Shown here piece after piece: positions 20,801 to 32,738 of a stretch of DNA of 64,000 bases (position 1 is its first letter; each line of letters starts with the position of its first letter). The DNA is from Allolobophora icterica (lineage: Eukaryota; Annelida; Clitellata; Crassiclitellata; Lumbricidae). Position numbers and translations under genes: made by a program. The notes under the pieces were generated by a model. That model was given only the letters and a program-made list of their open reading frames with translations. It made no database searches and had not been told where the DNA came from. The DNA lies in contig OY744609.1 in NCBI GenBank assembly GCA_963556255.1, positions 5,378,753 through 5,442,752 on the forward strand, read 5' to 3'.

Positions 20801-22538
20801 GGACCACAGAGATTGACCTGTCAGAGAGGAAAGAGCGGAACCATAAGAGGGCAATGCCAGATGCGTCAAGATCCGGCGTAGCAAAGCTATCAAGGAAGGC
20901 TGTGGCACTTTAACCCTCATCCACATTGGTCAGAAAAGTTGCGTTATTGCATACCTGGGGTCCAAACGGACCCCAACATTTATAATGCATGTTTCATGTG
21001 ATTGTTGCCTTCCGACATCAATAATGTGACATAAACTCTTTTCACACAATGATGTATACTTTTTATTATTTTTACTGGTCATAGAAACAACTTTCTATCA
21101 GGTGAATCCAGCCATTATTTGTATATGAGGAATGTTGCATTTTATACTGCACTGTAATTCAAGAAAGTCACCTGTGTGGAGAACGTTGTGAAGCAAACAC
21201 ATCATGGTTTGACAAAATGCTATGCTCAGCTCAGTTAATCCCATTTTCGCACGGCAGTATGCATTGCCATAGTTCCTTTATTGATTTGTTCCATTTCTTG
21301 CTAGAAATGGGTTTATAAATAATTCCGCTTTGTTTATTTTAACACATTTGTACTTGTGGGGTCCAGCTGGACCCCATATGATTTTTTAAAATGTTATCTG
21401 TGTGAAATCAATTGCAGATCTATAAATGCAGGCAGTTATTGATCAATGAAGGACTGACAATTACATGAAATTACAATGCTTTGCCATCTAGGGAATAAAA
21501 GTTACACCTACGCAAACATGGATGGGGTCCGCCTGGACCCCAGGAATGAGGATGAGGGTTAAGCGTTGAACTATAAGGTAAAATATCACCATCATCACCT
21601 CCGTCGTCGTCGTCGCTATTATCATAATTGATATTGATGAATGGTCAGAGTACTAAGGTGTCCACGGCGCAGTTGATCGTCCTCCCCACACATCCCTGAA
21701 TTCCGTTGCGATAGTCAAGTTATGGTCCTTTCCTTGGCACTAATTTCGGTCGTAAAACAATGCAATACAATGCACTAGAATACAATACAAAATTATACAA
21801 TGCTATACAGTGTAATACACTAAACCAATGCGCTGCATTTCCATTGCGCCACCTTCTAGCGTTGTAACAAGTACCAATAGTACATAGTCATTATCTTAAC
21901 ACAGTCAAGTATTCTTCTGAATAAGTACATGATGTACATCACAATACCTCTGTGGTTTTGGTTGAGGATATTCGTTTCTGTCCAGAACTCAGGTCTGTCG
22001 GCAAAGGCTTCCGATTGTTTAAGGAAGGCTTCTGATATTGCCTCCTTGCCATTGAGAATTATCACCCGTCTTAGAAACACAAGCAATCAGTGCAAGATTA
22101 AATCTATTTAGTATTCTATGTTAAAATATCTTAAGAAGACGGAAAGAGAAAGTGTCGGCTGGTTCTTGCGCCTTGGAAAAAGCTGAAATGACGTCCCTGT
22201 TTCTGACTCACGTTAGAATGAAATCTAGAGAGTAGAGCAGCTCTAACAGCAACGTCATATGTCGAAGAAATGGTTACAAAATGTTTTGTTTCCTACCTTC
22301 CTCCCTGATTGTATGAAATCACTGAACCGAGTTTCTCCGCTGCTTTCATGAAGTGCTCCGGCAGAACGCTCATTCCTCCACGAAGAATTGAACCGAGAAG
22401 TGATAGTGCTGATGCTGATGGTGGATATCGTATCCCCGCATCTTTTCTTCCGTTTCGCTTCATCCAGAAGAAGATGAAGATGACTGCAATCCCAGCTACA
22501 GTTGCTGCGACAACTGGCGATCCGCCGTTGTCAAACAT
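17865..22538 (-). CDS. Cytochrome P450, CYP2-like (gene A), 5 exons
   Basis: Exons 22538-22297, 22069-21948, 20147-19354, 18775-18643 and 18067-17865, all with GT..AG introns, give 1494 bases and 497 residues. This is normal length for a microsomal P450, a heme-thiolate monooxygenase that uses NADPH-P450 reductase. Residues about 8-25 are a membrane anchor (VVAATVAGIAVIFIFFW), followed by a short Pro-containing hinge (RYPPSAS). The I-helix has ASADT (Thr301), ExxR is EVMR (354-357), the PERF-type motif is FRPERF, and the heme loop is [10 protein letters not shown] with Cys435, its first glycines split by the last intron. The I-helix Gly is replaced by Ser. The start is fixed by TTAG-ATG, which is conserved in A-C and may be a 5'-UTR splice acceptor. 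Substrate unknown. Confidence 0.9.
18807..18894. mobile_element. Small palindromic MITE in intron 3 of gene A
   Basis: Arms beginning TTATTAAACCCTTCCCTGG and ending with the inverted match, AAGGGGTTTATTAA, surround about 40 bases. Genes B and C lack it at the same intron position, which shows it is an insertion. Confidence 0.7.
20165..21720 (-). mobile_element. CR1-like LINE reverse-transcriptase remnant in intron 2 of gene A
   Basis: In several frames the minus strand shows RT features: QYSDDTQ (degenerate catalytic box), WLSSKRLRLNPDKTQFICLG, and LQTILTAAARLIGEIP near the C-terminal end. Frameshifts and stops are frequent. It is interrupted by the piggyBac-like insertion at 20914-21558. 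The same remnant lies in intron 2 of gene B and, much shortened, of gene C, so it predates the gene duplications. Confidence 0.75.
20914..21558. mobile_element. piggyBac-like non-autonomous element (645 bases)
   Basis: Flanked by TTAA at 20910-20913 and 21559-21562. Inverted ends are CCCTCATCCACATT and its match ending GGATGAGGG. Inside lie three 18-base palindromes of the form GGGGTCC-N4-GGACCCC (20957-20974, 21358-21375, 21524-21541), two of them next to the ends. Genes B and C show the empty site within the same LINE remnant. Confidence 0.9.
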
Positions 22539-22882
22539 CTAAGATAGGTAACGTAATATCACGGACACGGAAATTTTCACGAGGGTTGCGATAGATTAAA
22601 GTACTGAAGCGAATTTTAGCAGTAACTTTTGCGAAACATTTATGACACCTTATGAAAGATAAAATATTGATTCGAGGCGAAGAGATGGAATGTGAAGAAT
22701 GAGCTTTGTTGAAAGTTAGGCTCAATATGGTGTGACTGGTGGATACAATGCGTTCAATTGTGTTGGGTTCACTTGGTCACCCTGAATACTTACTGACTAA
22801 TCAATCCTACAAGCCACTTATTCGTCTTCGAAACACATGCGGACAAATCAAGCTCTGGTGCAAATAACCAGCGCTATGTATA
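22539..22882. other. 5' flank of gene A
   Basis: Similar to the sequences upstream of genes B (from 37827) and C (from 56320), so it probably contains the promoter and 5' UTR. I see no definite TATA box or initiator. No other gene. Confidence 0.45.
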
Positions 22883-24244
22883 TGTTACAGGCAATTCGTA
22901 AAACCAGGGATTTTGTAAAATGCCTGAAATATTTAGGCAATTTGTAAAATCCCTGATTCACTCAGGCACTTTACAAATCCCTGAAAAAGCCAGGGATTTT
23001 GTAAAATCCCTGAAATCAGACGACGAAAATTTGACAGATTGCCTGAAATGAAAATGACAAACATAATCGAAGTTTATTATGCAAACAAACCCTATTTTCA
23101 ATGGTTTATGATTTTTAGATAATATTTTATTTAAAGTTCGGTTCTCAAGTTGCAAAACCAGGGATTTTATTAAAATGTCTGAATGTTTATTATGCAAACA
23201 AGCCCTAGTTTCAAAGGATTAAAATTTTCATATGGTATTTTATTTTAGTTCAGTTCTCAAAAGCTACAGCAGTTTTCTGTTTTCACACGACATACTCGAA
23301 TGACATCGACTGTTGCACTTGATTTATTAATTTTTAATTGACAGATTAATTTTAGAACTGACCTAACCAAAGGAAAACCAGAAATGAAATAGTTCTGGCT
23401 GGGTTTTAATTTATAGCAAGGATACTCGTCTGAACACAGCCCTAATCTCAGCCAATCGTAGATATTTCGGTCAACTTCAAATTGCTGCGACGGCACTTCA
23501 AAGAATTATAACGAAATAGATAATCAAAGTTCACTGGGCGCTGCAAGACAAATAGGTGCAAATTTTTAAAGGAAAAGTGAAGTTGTCGAGCGGTATTGTT
23601 AATTAATTTGTGAGGTATCAATAACTTCAATTATCCTGCAACTTCAAAGTTCGCTGGACGCTGCAAGACAAATAGGTGCAAATTTTTCAAAGAGAAAGTG
23701 AAGTTGTCGAGCCGGATTAACACCGGATTGTTAATCAGGCTCGACAACTTCACTTTCTCTTTGAAAAATTTATCTGTCAATGAATAAGTAATAAGTCAAG
23801 TGTAACAGTCGATGTCGTTTTAGTATGTCTTGTGAAAACAGAAGAACTGCTTTTGAGAACTGAACTTAAAATATATGGTCATACCATGCATGGCATCTAC
23901 AAATGTTAACCCTTTCAAAATAAGGTTTGCGTGCATAATAAACTTTCAGGTATTTTGCAAAATCACCGGTTTTACAACCTGAGAACTGAACTTTAAATAA
24001 AATACCATCTAAAAATGACAAACCTTTGAAAATAGGGCTTATTTGCATGTAAACTTCGATTATGTTCGTCATTTTCATTTCAGGCAATCTGTCAAATTTT
24101 CGTCGTCTGATTTCAGGGATTTTACAAAATTCCTGGTTTTTTCAGGGATTTTGTAAAGTGCCTGAATGAATCAGGGATTTTACAAATTGCCTAAAAATTT
24201 CAGGGATTTTACAAAATCCCTGGTTTTACGAATTGCCTGTAACA
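22883..24244. mobile_element. Foldback element with long inverted repeats (1.36 kb)
   Basis: The ends TGTTACAGGCAATTCGTAAA and the inverted match ending GCCTGTAACA are flanked by TA. The arms stay inverted copies over several hundred bases, for example the GACGACGAAAATTTGACAG stretch near 23020 and its inverse near 24090. Both arms contain many copies of CAGGGATTTTGTAAAATCCC-type palindromes. A second inverted pair (about 23690-23760) lies at the centre. There is no coding capacity. Gene B shows the empty site (about 38175). Confidence 0.8.
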
Positions 24245-26313
24245 TATACACACTGACTTGAGATGAATTGCTGAAATGTGATTTGAGCTCACATAAAGGA
24301 GGCACACTCTTTCCCTGTATATGTTGCTGCTGTGCGACAATACATAATGACAAACTTGTAAACTTTGGGTTTGGTTGATCCTCTCGATGTTGATCTGATA
24401 ACTGCTTGGCTTTGTTGCGCAATCTTTCGATGATTTGTGCCTTAGACACCGGCGCTACAGAAATAAGATATTAGTAAAGATAGTTAGTTCTATAACCGGT
24501 CGAAGTGGACTCAGATAAATGGAGAAAATTTCAGGTATCGCTTCGGGAACACATGCAACAAACTTTTGTCCTTCGTAACTGTAATCGTAAACCTCAAATT
24601 TCCAAAGAGTTACTCTAGAGATAAACAAAGAGCACCAGCTTATCCATGAGCGTTGTCACCGTAAACCGTCGTTGTATGTTTCCTGTAAGCAGCCACTAAG
24701 AAATAAATTTACACGAAATTCAATGTCATTATATTGTTTTAAAAAGAGGATAATAAAGAAAAATTGGTCGAAGTCCATCTGAGATATTGGGGAGTGGTGA
24801 TAGTGATAAATTGCAGTATGCAGAATCGTCGTGAGGCTAATAATCAAATCAAAAGAGTCGCGCAGTTTCAACGTCATCTATTGAAGACATAATTACAAAA
24901 CGGCAATCTGACTTAATGGGATTCATAAAACCAAACTGAACCCATCAAACAATACAATTTCCGTTGTCTCGTATCGTAAATTTCCGGCTATGGACGAAAG
25001 CGGGCGAAACCCACCCCGCCAGCTCCGGGCTTCCGGACGTAGTCCGTAGCCCGGTCTCTCTCTCCAAGGGGAGTTGTAGGTTGACAATGTAGGCAATGAT
25101 ACTGTTGTTGTCTTTCAAACGACAATTACTTAGCACAGGAATGGATGCAAACGAAAAAAGCAAAGTGCGATGAATATTATCGAACGTTTACTAAAAAGTT
25201 GTCATCAAACAATTGTTGCTATGATAACAATTTCGCTTACGTGGTTTTTACATTTTCTATTTCAAGCACATTAAAGTTTCTAAGTTTAATTCACATATCG
25301 TAATTTTTCACGAGTTACAGCAAGTATGGAAATATTTTACAACAGGCTTTTGTTGTCCTGCAAATGACGGCGCGCCTTTATAGGCGAGTCATTGACTACA
25401 CTGAGTAAGGCAGTCTCAGGCTAAGAAAAATTGGCAGTCATAGGCAGTCACTGGCAGTAGAAAATCGTTAAAAGCAACCTAGCTAAAATCCGATATGTCA
25501 GGGAAATCAGAAAACAAGGCAAAGTGTGGAAACTTATCTGATACAATTATAAATAAATCGGTCGTTGTTCAAAGTGAAACCACAGTGAACATTTAAACGA
25601 TGATCCTTCGGTCCAACTCAGACAGGTCAGAAAACCATAAATCAGACCACAGCTGCTTACCTTTAGAATTTTTCTTTCGGAATCAACAACTCAAACTCTG
25701 CATTTGGCAATTATAACTTTTTCTTCTGCACGGGCCGTTTAAGAGTGAACATTAGATGTGAATGGTTAATGCACCGGCGAACACAGAAGTAGTCTATCAA
25801 GATCAAACACAGATCCAAGCCATACGACTAGTATTGTTGTGTAGCAGTTAAATTTACGGCAACAGGACTTCAGCTGAACCATCCACGCCAAACTGTTCAG
25901 CCCGTTAACGAAAACTATTCAGAAAAAGTTCACTGTTGTATTGTTGTGAGCCCGGTTCGACACGCCCATATTGAGCCCGTAGTAAGTGGCGCATTGCCAG
26001 CTCAAGAAACTTTCTCCTTCTTTACTTTCTTCTCTTTCATACTGAAGTAAACCCAGTTGGCTGGATGGCAACATCTGTATGACATTACATAAAAAAATAA
26101 ACGTTGTTTGTAACGCTTTGATAAGTCAGACGTCTAGACTTTAACAACTAGTAGACATTATTCACGATACAGAAGAGTAACTCGGCTGTGTGCTGTCATG
26201 ATTCAATTTTGTCATGATTCAACGTTGAAAGCTAGACTCAAAATAAGGTTTAACGGGTGGGTTCATAATTATGTTGTGGGGTGCTATAAACTTTAGATGG
26301 TCCTGACAACTCA
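24245..26313. other. Duplicated 5' flank of gene A, no gene
   Basis: Similar to 41530-43000 (upstream of B) and 56490-58060 (upstream of C). Short frames only. It marks the distal part of the duplicated block. Confidence 0.6.
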
Positions 26314-26336
26314 CCGTTGTCAAACATCTAAGGTAG
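26314..26336 (-). pseudogene. Relic of a P450 start-exon
   Basis: On the minus strand the sequence matches the conserved TTAG-ATGTTTGACAACGG start of genes A-C. It then runs straight into GTGAGT instead of the anchor-coding sequence. Probably a leftover of a rearranged extra gene copy. Confidence 0.45.
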
Positions 26337-26629
26337 ATATATGTCATATTGCATTGTATTGTATTTGGAGATTTGTAAAGCGCCACTGGGCAGTAGATAC
26401 TATTCAGAGGCGCTCTCAACGTGGGAGCCCGCGAGAAAAGTCTTCAAGGAGTGAACAGGAAAGGTAGTGGCCCCATAATTAATGTTAGAACGGATTGAGG
26501 GGGGAGGCCGCTTCAGGAAGATGTACCCACAATAGCATCATAATATTATAGTTCATGTAAGCCATGTTATTTTGTGGGGTTTTAGACGCTTTTAGACGGC
26601 CCGGGATCTGAATTTTACTTTGTCTACAA

Positions 26630-26883
26630 CAGCGGTTCTCAACCTTTTTAGGGCTGCGACCCCTTGATAATATTTTTCAAAGGTGTGGCGACCCCAACAA
26701 TAAAATTGATTGGGTTACTCCCCTTCGACGCATTTTTGCTACCATTATAGTGTAATAATAATTAAATAAATATTAAGAAATTATGCTGACAATTTTTTAC
26801 AAATTTCTGAAGGTTCCAGCCGACCCCTGGTAAATCGTAAGGCGACCCCCGTGGGGTCGCGACCCACAGGTTGAGAACCGCTG
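26630..26883. mobile_element. hAT-type MITE (254 bases)
   Basis: Ends CAGCGGTTCTCAACC and the inverted match AGGTTGAGAACCGCTG; perfect 8-base duplication GTCTACAA at 26622-26629 and 26884-26891. Confidence 0.92.
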
Positions 26884-26946
26884 GTCTACAAAGTTAATGC
26901 AATGCAACAGGTTATCAATTTATCTTAAAACGAAAAACGTTTTGAC

Positions 26947-27131
26947 AAGGGCTGTAGTGGTAAAATTAGAGGTGTGTACACGCTACTGGTTAGTTTTCCT
27001 AAACAAAATAAAGGTGAGTGTACGCTACAGTATTTTAATTTAATAAATATAAATATTTTGTAAGGTGAGTATACGGTCTCTAGAGGTGAGTACACGCTGT
27101 ATACCCGCGTACACCCTCGACTACAGCCCTG
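26947..27131. mobile_element. hAT-type MITE (185 bases)
   Basis: Ends AAGGGCTGTAGTGG and CTACAGCCCTG; 8-base flanks GTTTTGAC and GTGTTGAC differ at one base. Same family as 51304-51670; both copies contain GTGAGTATACG-type internal motifs. Confidence 0.82.
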
Positions 27132-27142
27132 GTGTTGACTGA

Positions 27143-28877
27143 CAGTGATGGGGAAAATACTTTTTAAAAGTATTTTGAGTATGAGTATAAATACTTGCTC
27201 ACAAAAGTATTTAAGATACAAGTTTAAAATACTTGCCTGGAAAAAGTATTTTAAATACTAAGTACGAGTACTTCAGGCCAAAGTTTATCACAAATGATCA
27301 AGTCGTATAAAAATGAGACTGAAATTCTTAATATAGAATATTGAACACTAGCAAAAACATTTGTCTAGTTCTGCAGTCATAATTATCACACTTAGGCATT
27401 GGCCTTGATTATCAGTAGTTGCTGAAAATGCTTGTCATTTAAGCGATTACGTCTTGGTAATGAAATTACGGATCCTTTGGAGAACAACCTATCACCAGAG
27501 GCATAGAAATCTCTAAAAGCTGGTTTCTCAACAGTGCATAGTGGTCTAACTTCTTCAAGAATATAGTTCATGATTAGCTCATTAACTCTGTCTTGGATGA
27601 TCAACTTGACTGAGTTTGCATTGGGAAAAGCCAGTTGTCGATGACTACTGGTATCAAATTTAGGACTGTTGGAACAGCTGGTAGTGGCTAATTCATCTAC
27701 AGTTGTACGTAGCAGCCTCTTATGTTCAGTATAATCGGTGAACTTGCTCTTGTGTGCCTTCTAAAACACATTATCAGCATTATTTTCTAATGTATAGTTT
27801 CTCAGCATACCAAATTATTAAAATGTTATTTCATTGCTTTTATTATATCTGCCAGGTTAGTCGGTGTGAAAATGAGTTGCAAAGCAACTGTAATGAAGGA
27901 CTTGCTCAATGTCCATACACAGTAACCATTTCAGGCAAGGATTTAAGCCTCCAACCCGTAATCTTAGCATGTCAAAAATCGCTTTAACAAGAGATATCAC
28001 TATTTGAAATGAAATCTCACTCACAATAAATACCCACTTTGTTAACAGGTTAAGTCACGTAGTTATATTCAAGCATTACTTTCGTCGCCTCGTTAGTGAA
28101 AGACCAACAAGTAAGCGGGAACAGCTCATGAAAGTCTGAGTCAATGACGATGAGTGTTACAAGAGTGAACAAATTTGCTTATACTTTACGGCAATTTTAC
28201 GTCTGAAATTATCACTTGCAAGTTTTTAGAAATAAAACGCTTCCGGGACGCAAATTTACAACTGGGATGCAAAAGAACAGGTAAACACAGTGCTGAAATT
28301 CCTTAGCTTCAAATGTTTCAATAAGTTCGATGTAGCATTAGTTCGTGCACTCAGCAGTTTGTTTGGACAAAGCAGACACTGAACAACAACGATTTCACCA
28401 GTTTGTTTAACAATATAAACAAATTTGCCATCTAAAATAGCTGGTGAAACCATCGACGTCGATGGGTGAAACAGTCTTGCTTCCTTAGATTCCACCATTA
28501 AATTGTTCAAACTTTCAAAGCATAGATATAATAAGCCATGTTCACGATTCGATGTCTATATTTAGACCACAGAAATATAGGTATCCATGGTAGTTCCAAC
28601 CAGCAGTTGAATGATCCAGCCCAATAAAAACAGCCCACTAGAAATTACAGGCCTTGCAATAATTGTTGTCTTGTTAATGGTTATTAATGAGAACATAAAA
28701 GTATTTTTAAAAAGTATTTTAAAATTACAATTTAAGTACGAGTACTTCCAAAAAAGTATTTTAAGTAAAAGTAGAAGTACAGTCATTCCAAAGTATTTTA
28801 AATACAAGTACAAAATACTTAGAAAGTATTTTAAGTAGTATTTTAAATACTAGTATTTAAAATACTTCCCATCACTG
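27143..28877 (-). mobile_element. hAT transposon, deleted (1.7 kb)
   Basis: Ends CAGTGATGGG..AAAATACTTT and AAAATACTTCCCATCACTG are flanked by a perfect 8-base duplication TTGACTGA (27135-27142 and 28878-28885). Minus-strand fragments of a BED-finger hAT transposase remain: 28510-28256 holds the Cys-Cys/His-type finger (VQCLLCPN..SNLLKHLK) and 27604-27392 holds VEKPAFRDF. Subterminal AAAGTATTTTAAATAC repeats are dense at both ends. Confidence 0.9.
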
Positions 28878-28906
28878 TTGACTGATAAAGATCAGGTGCA
28901 ATAAAT

Positions 28907-28913
<7 letters not shown>

Positions 28914-28986
<73 letters not shown>
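28914..28986. repeat. (TA)n microsatellite
   Basis: Uninterrupted TA dinucleotides just right of the hAT element. Confidence 0.95.
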
Positions 28987-28988
<2 letters not shown>

Positions 28989-29089
28989 TGCTTTGTGCAA
29001 AATGCTTATAATGTCATTCACGCTAACAAAATAATTATGTAGGCATCTGCTGTCAGAATATAGTGTAGCTGTGCAAATAGGCGTATTAT

Positions 29090-30420
29090 AAGTAAGCGAG
29101 AAACTGGTATACCGTATACTTACTCTGTCGTATGTTGCTGAGACTCCGAAGTATACGTAGACGCCTTAAAGGCTTCTACTGAAATTCTAAAGACATGTGG
29201 CCTCTGTAGAGGATTGGTGTTGCGTACGAAAAGATCAGGGTCAAACTGAGAGTTATTGGTACATAGACCGGGTTAAATATAAACCCTGGACCGTCACGCA
29301 CTGTGTATTCGTGCGTATGCTAAAATGATCACTAGGCCTCTCTATATGGTCTGTGTTGCGTACGATTAAACACGAGGAGGTTGCGAATTTTTGTGAGCGG
29401 TGTAAAGGTCGTTTGAGTCTACCAATAGTGTAGTGGTAAGAAGGTATTATTCTGACAGATGGACAATTTTACTAGTGACTTCTATTGACCCAATGTCTAA
29501 AGCCCAAGGCATCAACCGATGGCACATCAAAACCAATTCAATATCCGAAAGATCAGTCCGTAAGACAGAGACAGCCTAGTCGGACCCATTCTTTCCACTC
29601 TTCAGACGCGCTTTATGTACGACCCCTATGGTGGTACCAGCTGTATAAACTATTTCAAGCTCAAAGTCGGAGTCTGGACACTGCCCCTATGCTCTCAACA
29701 ACTGGGTTTTAAAAAACTGAATATATTGATTGCCTGTGTTCTTTTGTCAATTAATCGCAGCTAACGATCAAAGGGTGCTCTACATAATTATGAATAATTT
29801 GAATATGCCGTTAGATTTAGAGAATTGTATACCGGTATTTGTATTGGTTCTTCCACATTAATTATTTCAAACTAAATTTCTCCACTGCTGTAAAACACAA
29901 ATGTTTTGTGCGATCCGTGATTTCATAGCAATGAGAGTAGGCCTAAGGCGTTTCGATTGGATCCAAATGCATTAATTTTGGCAAAATATATCTTCTACGG
30001 GGATACATGTAATCTGAACCACAACGGCAGAGAAACCTATGGACAGGAGATGAATAAAAATTATCAAGAAATGTATCTTCGATGGGGTGTCATCTGACCC
30101 AGTTAGGAAATACCTATTCTTAGCTCAGCTGTTGGACCTATTGCGTGTGAATAAATGCACCACTTACTTCATTACTTGCTTACTTAATTACTGTGTGGAT
30201 TGAATTCACTGCGTAGATTTAGCGTTCTGCCAGTTCTCCAGTGTCAATCAGAGAGTAAACATTATAACTCATCTATTTCAGCTTGCTTACAATCCGAAGC
30301 TAACCACTGGTTTCTCAAGCATCGGATTTCGACCAGGCTTCAGTCAATCAATATACATAATTTATTGTTCACCATGACAGCAATATTCCAGTGACAATGG
30401 GTAAACCCAATAGAACGCAA
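29090..30420. repeat. Duplicated intergenic block
   Basis: Similar to 44465-45170 and to 58320-59060, for example GTTGCGTACGAT..CACGAGGAGGTTGCG and the GCGTTCTGCCAGTTCTCCAGTG stretch. It marks the boundary between P450 gene blocks. No gene seen. Confidence 0.65.
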
Positions 30421-30429
30421 GTTCGGCGA

Positions 30430-30900
30430 ACAGCGTCGCCCTAATACATGCACAAACTTCAGTCTATACTTAATGCTGCTGCTCGGCTTATAGGTGATAT
30501 TCCTAAGTTTGCCCACATCTCTGCCTTTATTCGTGACTACCTCCACTGGTTTCCTGCCCAACAGAGAATTCAGTTTAAAACCATCACCCTCGTGCGCAAC
30601 TGCCTCACTCTTACCTAACGAATTTCTGCACCCCGGTTTCTTCCATGCTTGAGAGGGCCTCCTTGCGATCCTCGGTCCGTGGCTTTATGGTTGTTCCGCG
30701 TATGCACTCTTCTGCGGCCCAATCCTGGAGCTTTGCCTATGTGGGCCCTTCAGCCTGGAACAGTCTTCCCCAGGCCCTCCGCCAAGAGCTTCTCATCCTC
30801 TCTCCTCTTCAGTTCCCTAGGCGCTTGAAAACCTTTCTTTTTGCCGGTTTTGGCAGTGATGCGGGTCGAAAGCGCCGCTGATTTGAGTGGCGCTGCATAA
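30430..30900 (+). mobile_element. CR1-like LINE 3' fragment
   Basis: The plus strand encodes the C-terminal end of a CR1-type reverse transcriptase with frameshifts: LNAAARLIGDIPKF, then VGPSAWNSLPQALR, then RRLKTFLFAGFG. It is followed by the GGCGCTGCATAAATG type of 3' end. Truncated at the 5' side. Confidence 0.75.
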
Positions 30901-31009
30901 ATGTTCAATTACAAATTAGTGAATAGCCTTATTTCAAAATCCTCTGCCTTCCAAGATTACTCGTCCTCAGCGAAACCAGACTTCTCTGCCTCGTCTGTCT
31001 GGTCGTTCT

Positions 31010-31260
31010 CTATTAACCCGACTCGGAACCTCCACTGGACATCGACCTCTAGACAACTCCACTGATACGACGCAGTGCTTGTAATAAGAAAGTGCCCTGC
31101 ACTTTGCCTAAGATTAGTTCTTTAGAAATTTGAGGTTAACGACTACGATTACGAAGTAGGCCGAGACGATTCAACAAACGAACTATGAAATAGACTCATT
31201 GGCTAACGCGCTTTGTAACATTGTAGACCAACAAAAACAATTAGCCAATTAAATTCCAGT
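31010..31260. repeat. Dispersed LINE 3'-end repeat
   Basis: Shares ACCTCCACTGGACATCGA..GACGCAG-GCTTGTAATAAGA..TGCCCTGC and TTCTTTAGAAATT with 1911-2160 (duplicated at 7249), 45345-45570, 51985-52070 and 59458-59545. At 51180-52070 the same tail follows LINE reverse-transcriptase sequence, which suggests a LINE origin. Confidence 0.6.
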
Positions 31261-32738
31261 GAAAAGAGGACTTAATAGACTTCAATTGACCATAGATTCT
31301 ATAGAAAGTGTTCCTCGTGTCTTTCGTAAGGCTCAAGATCGTACGCAATCCTGCACTATCCATGCCTACAGGTGCTGTTTCTGCTATTCTGGTTGCGGAT
31401 TCTTTTCTATCAGGTCTCTGTCCATTTTATATAAGGAAGGCCATCATATTGCACAAGTTATCAATCGATAGTTTGGGTGAAACCGTAGTGAAAAATAATT
31501 TGGAGAAATATCCTGATTGAAGGCCGATAAATCAGAGAAAATAGAAGTCAGGATACAGTCTACCTGTAGGTTAACTTGTTTCAACACAGATCACCCAAAC
31601 TTCGCATTTGCCACTGATCAACTTTTTCTGCACTGGCCTTTTAAAGCAAGCACTTATGTGAATGAGTAATGCATTAGCGAACATCTACCATCACACAAGA
31701 CTTTAAGCCAGACACTGAAGAAATATCAAGCTAATATATCACGAAGAAGATCGACACTGTACATGAAAGCTGTAGGCTTCACTACTAAACATTTTGTGCA
31801 GCAATGAGATTTATGACGACTAAACTTCTAAACACGTCATTACTACTAAGAACTTCACTATAGTCTAAGCCTATGCAGCCACGTTCACAACGCCTATTAT
31901 TGAGTTAATATAATAGGCTACTCGTATATATTATCTCAGTGGTGCACTGCTATCTCGATGAACTTGTTCGCGCTCTACTTGTTTTCCTTTCATATTAACA
32001 TATCATTCCTAGATGAAACAGCTATTCAAAAATGAAACACCCACATCGCTTGTGGTGCCAGGAGCCTATAGGCCAACAATTCTGTCGCTTAGAATTGTTG
32101 ACAGCTCAAGTCATTTTAGCGTTTAGAATCCTACGCTTTTAGTCTTATTTAAACAACTAGACATTTTTCACGATTCGAACATGTACCCCAGTTGTATGTT
32201 ATCTTGATTAATTTTAATTGTGTAGTAATATGCAGAGTGTGCCTAGTGGATTTTCAGCGCTAAGGGCAGACCTATGAACGTAGTCGAAATGTGCACTAAA
32301 TTCATAGGAAAGAAATCCCTCTCTCTGTCTCTGCCTCCGTGCATAGCGAAAGAAGAAGAAGAGGAGGTGGAAGAAGAAGGAACACACTAAGTGTTTATAT
32401 TATTTATTTATTAACAATAAATAATAAACACATGCTTAAGAAACTGAAGAAGAAGGCGACACGGAAGAATAGAAACACGCTTAGTCACTCGTTCACCCGA
32501 AAAATTCACAAAGATACAAGTAGAATATAAAGTTAAACGTTTTTGGAGTAAAAGCGTCGGAACCGGAAGAATCCTTACTCTTACTTAATTATAATCGCTT
32601 ACAAATCAGCAATAGAGACGGTAAAGCAGAATTTCACAAAATTTTTAAGTTAGAGTCAAACAACTACTTCAATAGTTTGTGCAAATAATTTTTTTCTGCA
32701 ACAGCAGCAAAGCGCTCGGCAGAAAAAATTCAGTTTTC

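Noticed and set aside
29390..29480. A-box-like TAGTGTAGTGGTAAG suggesting a tRNA or SINE (also 44545-44590)
   Set aside because: No matching B-box at the right distance; kept only as part of the duplicated intergenic block.
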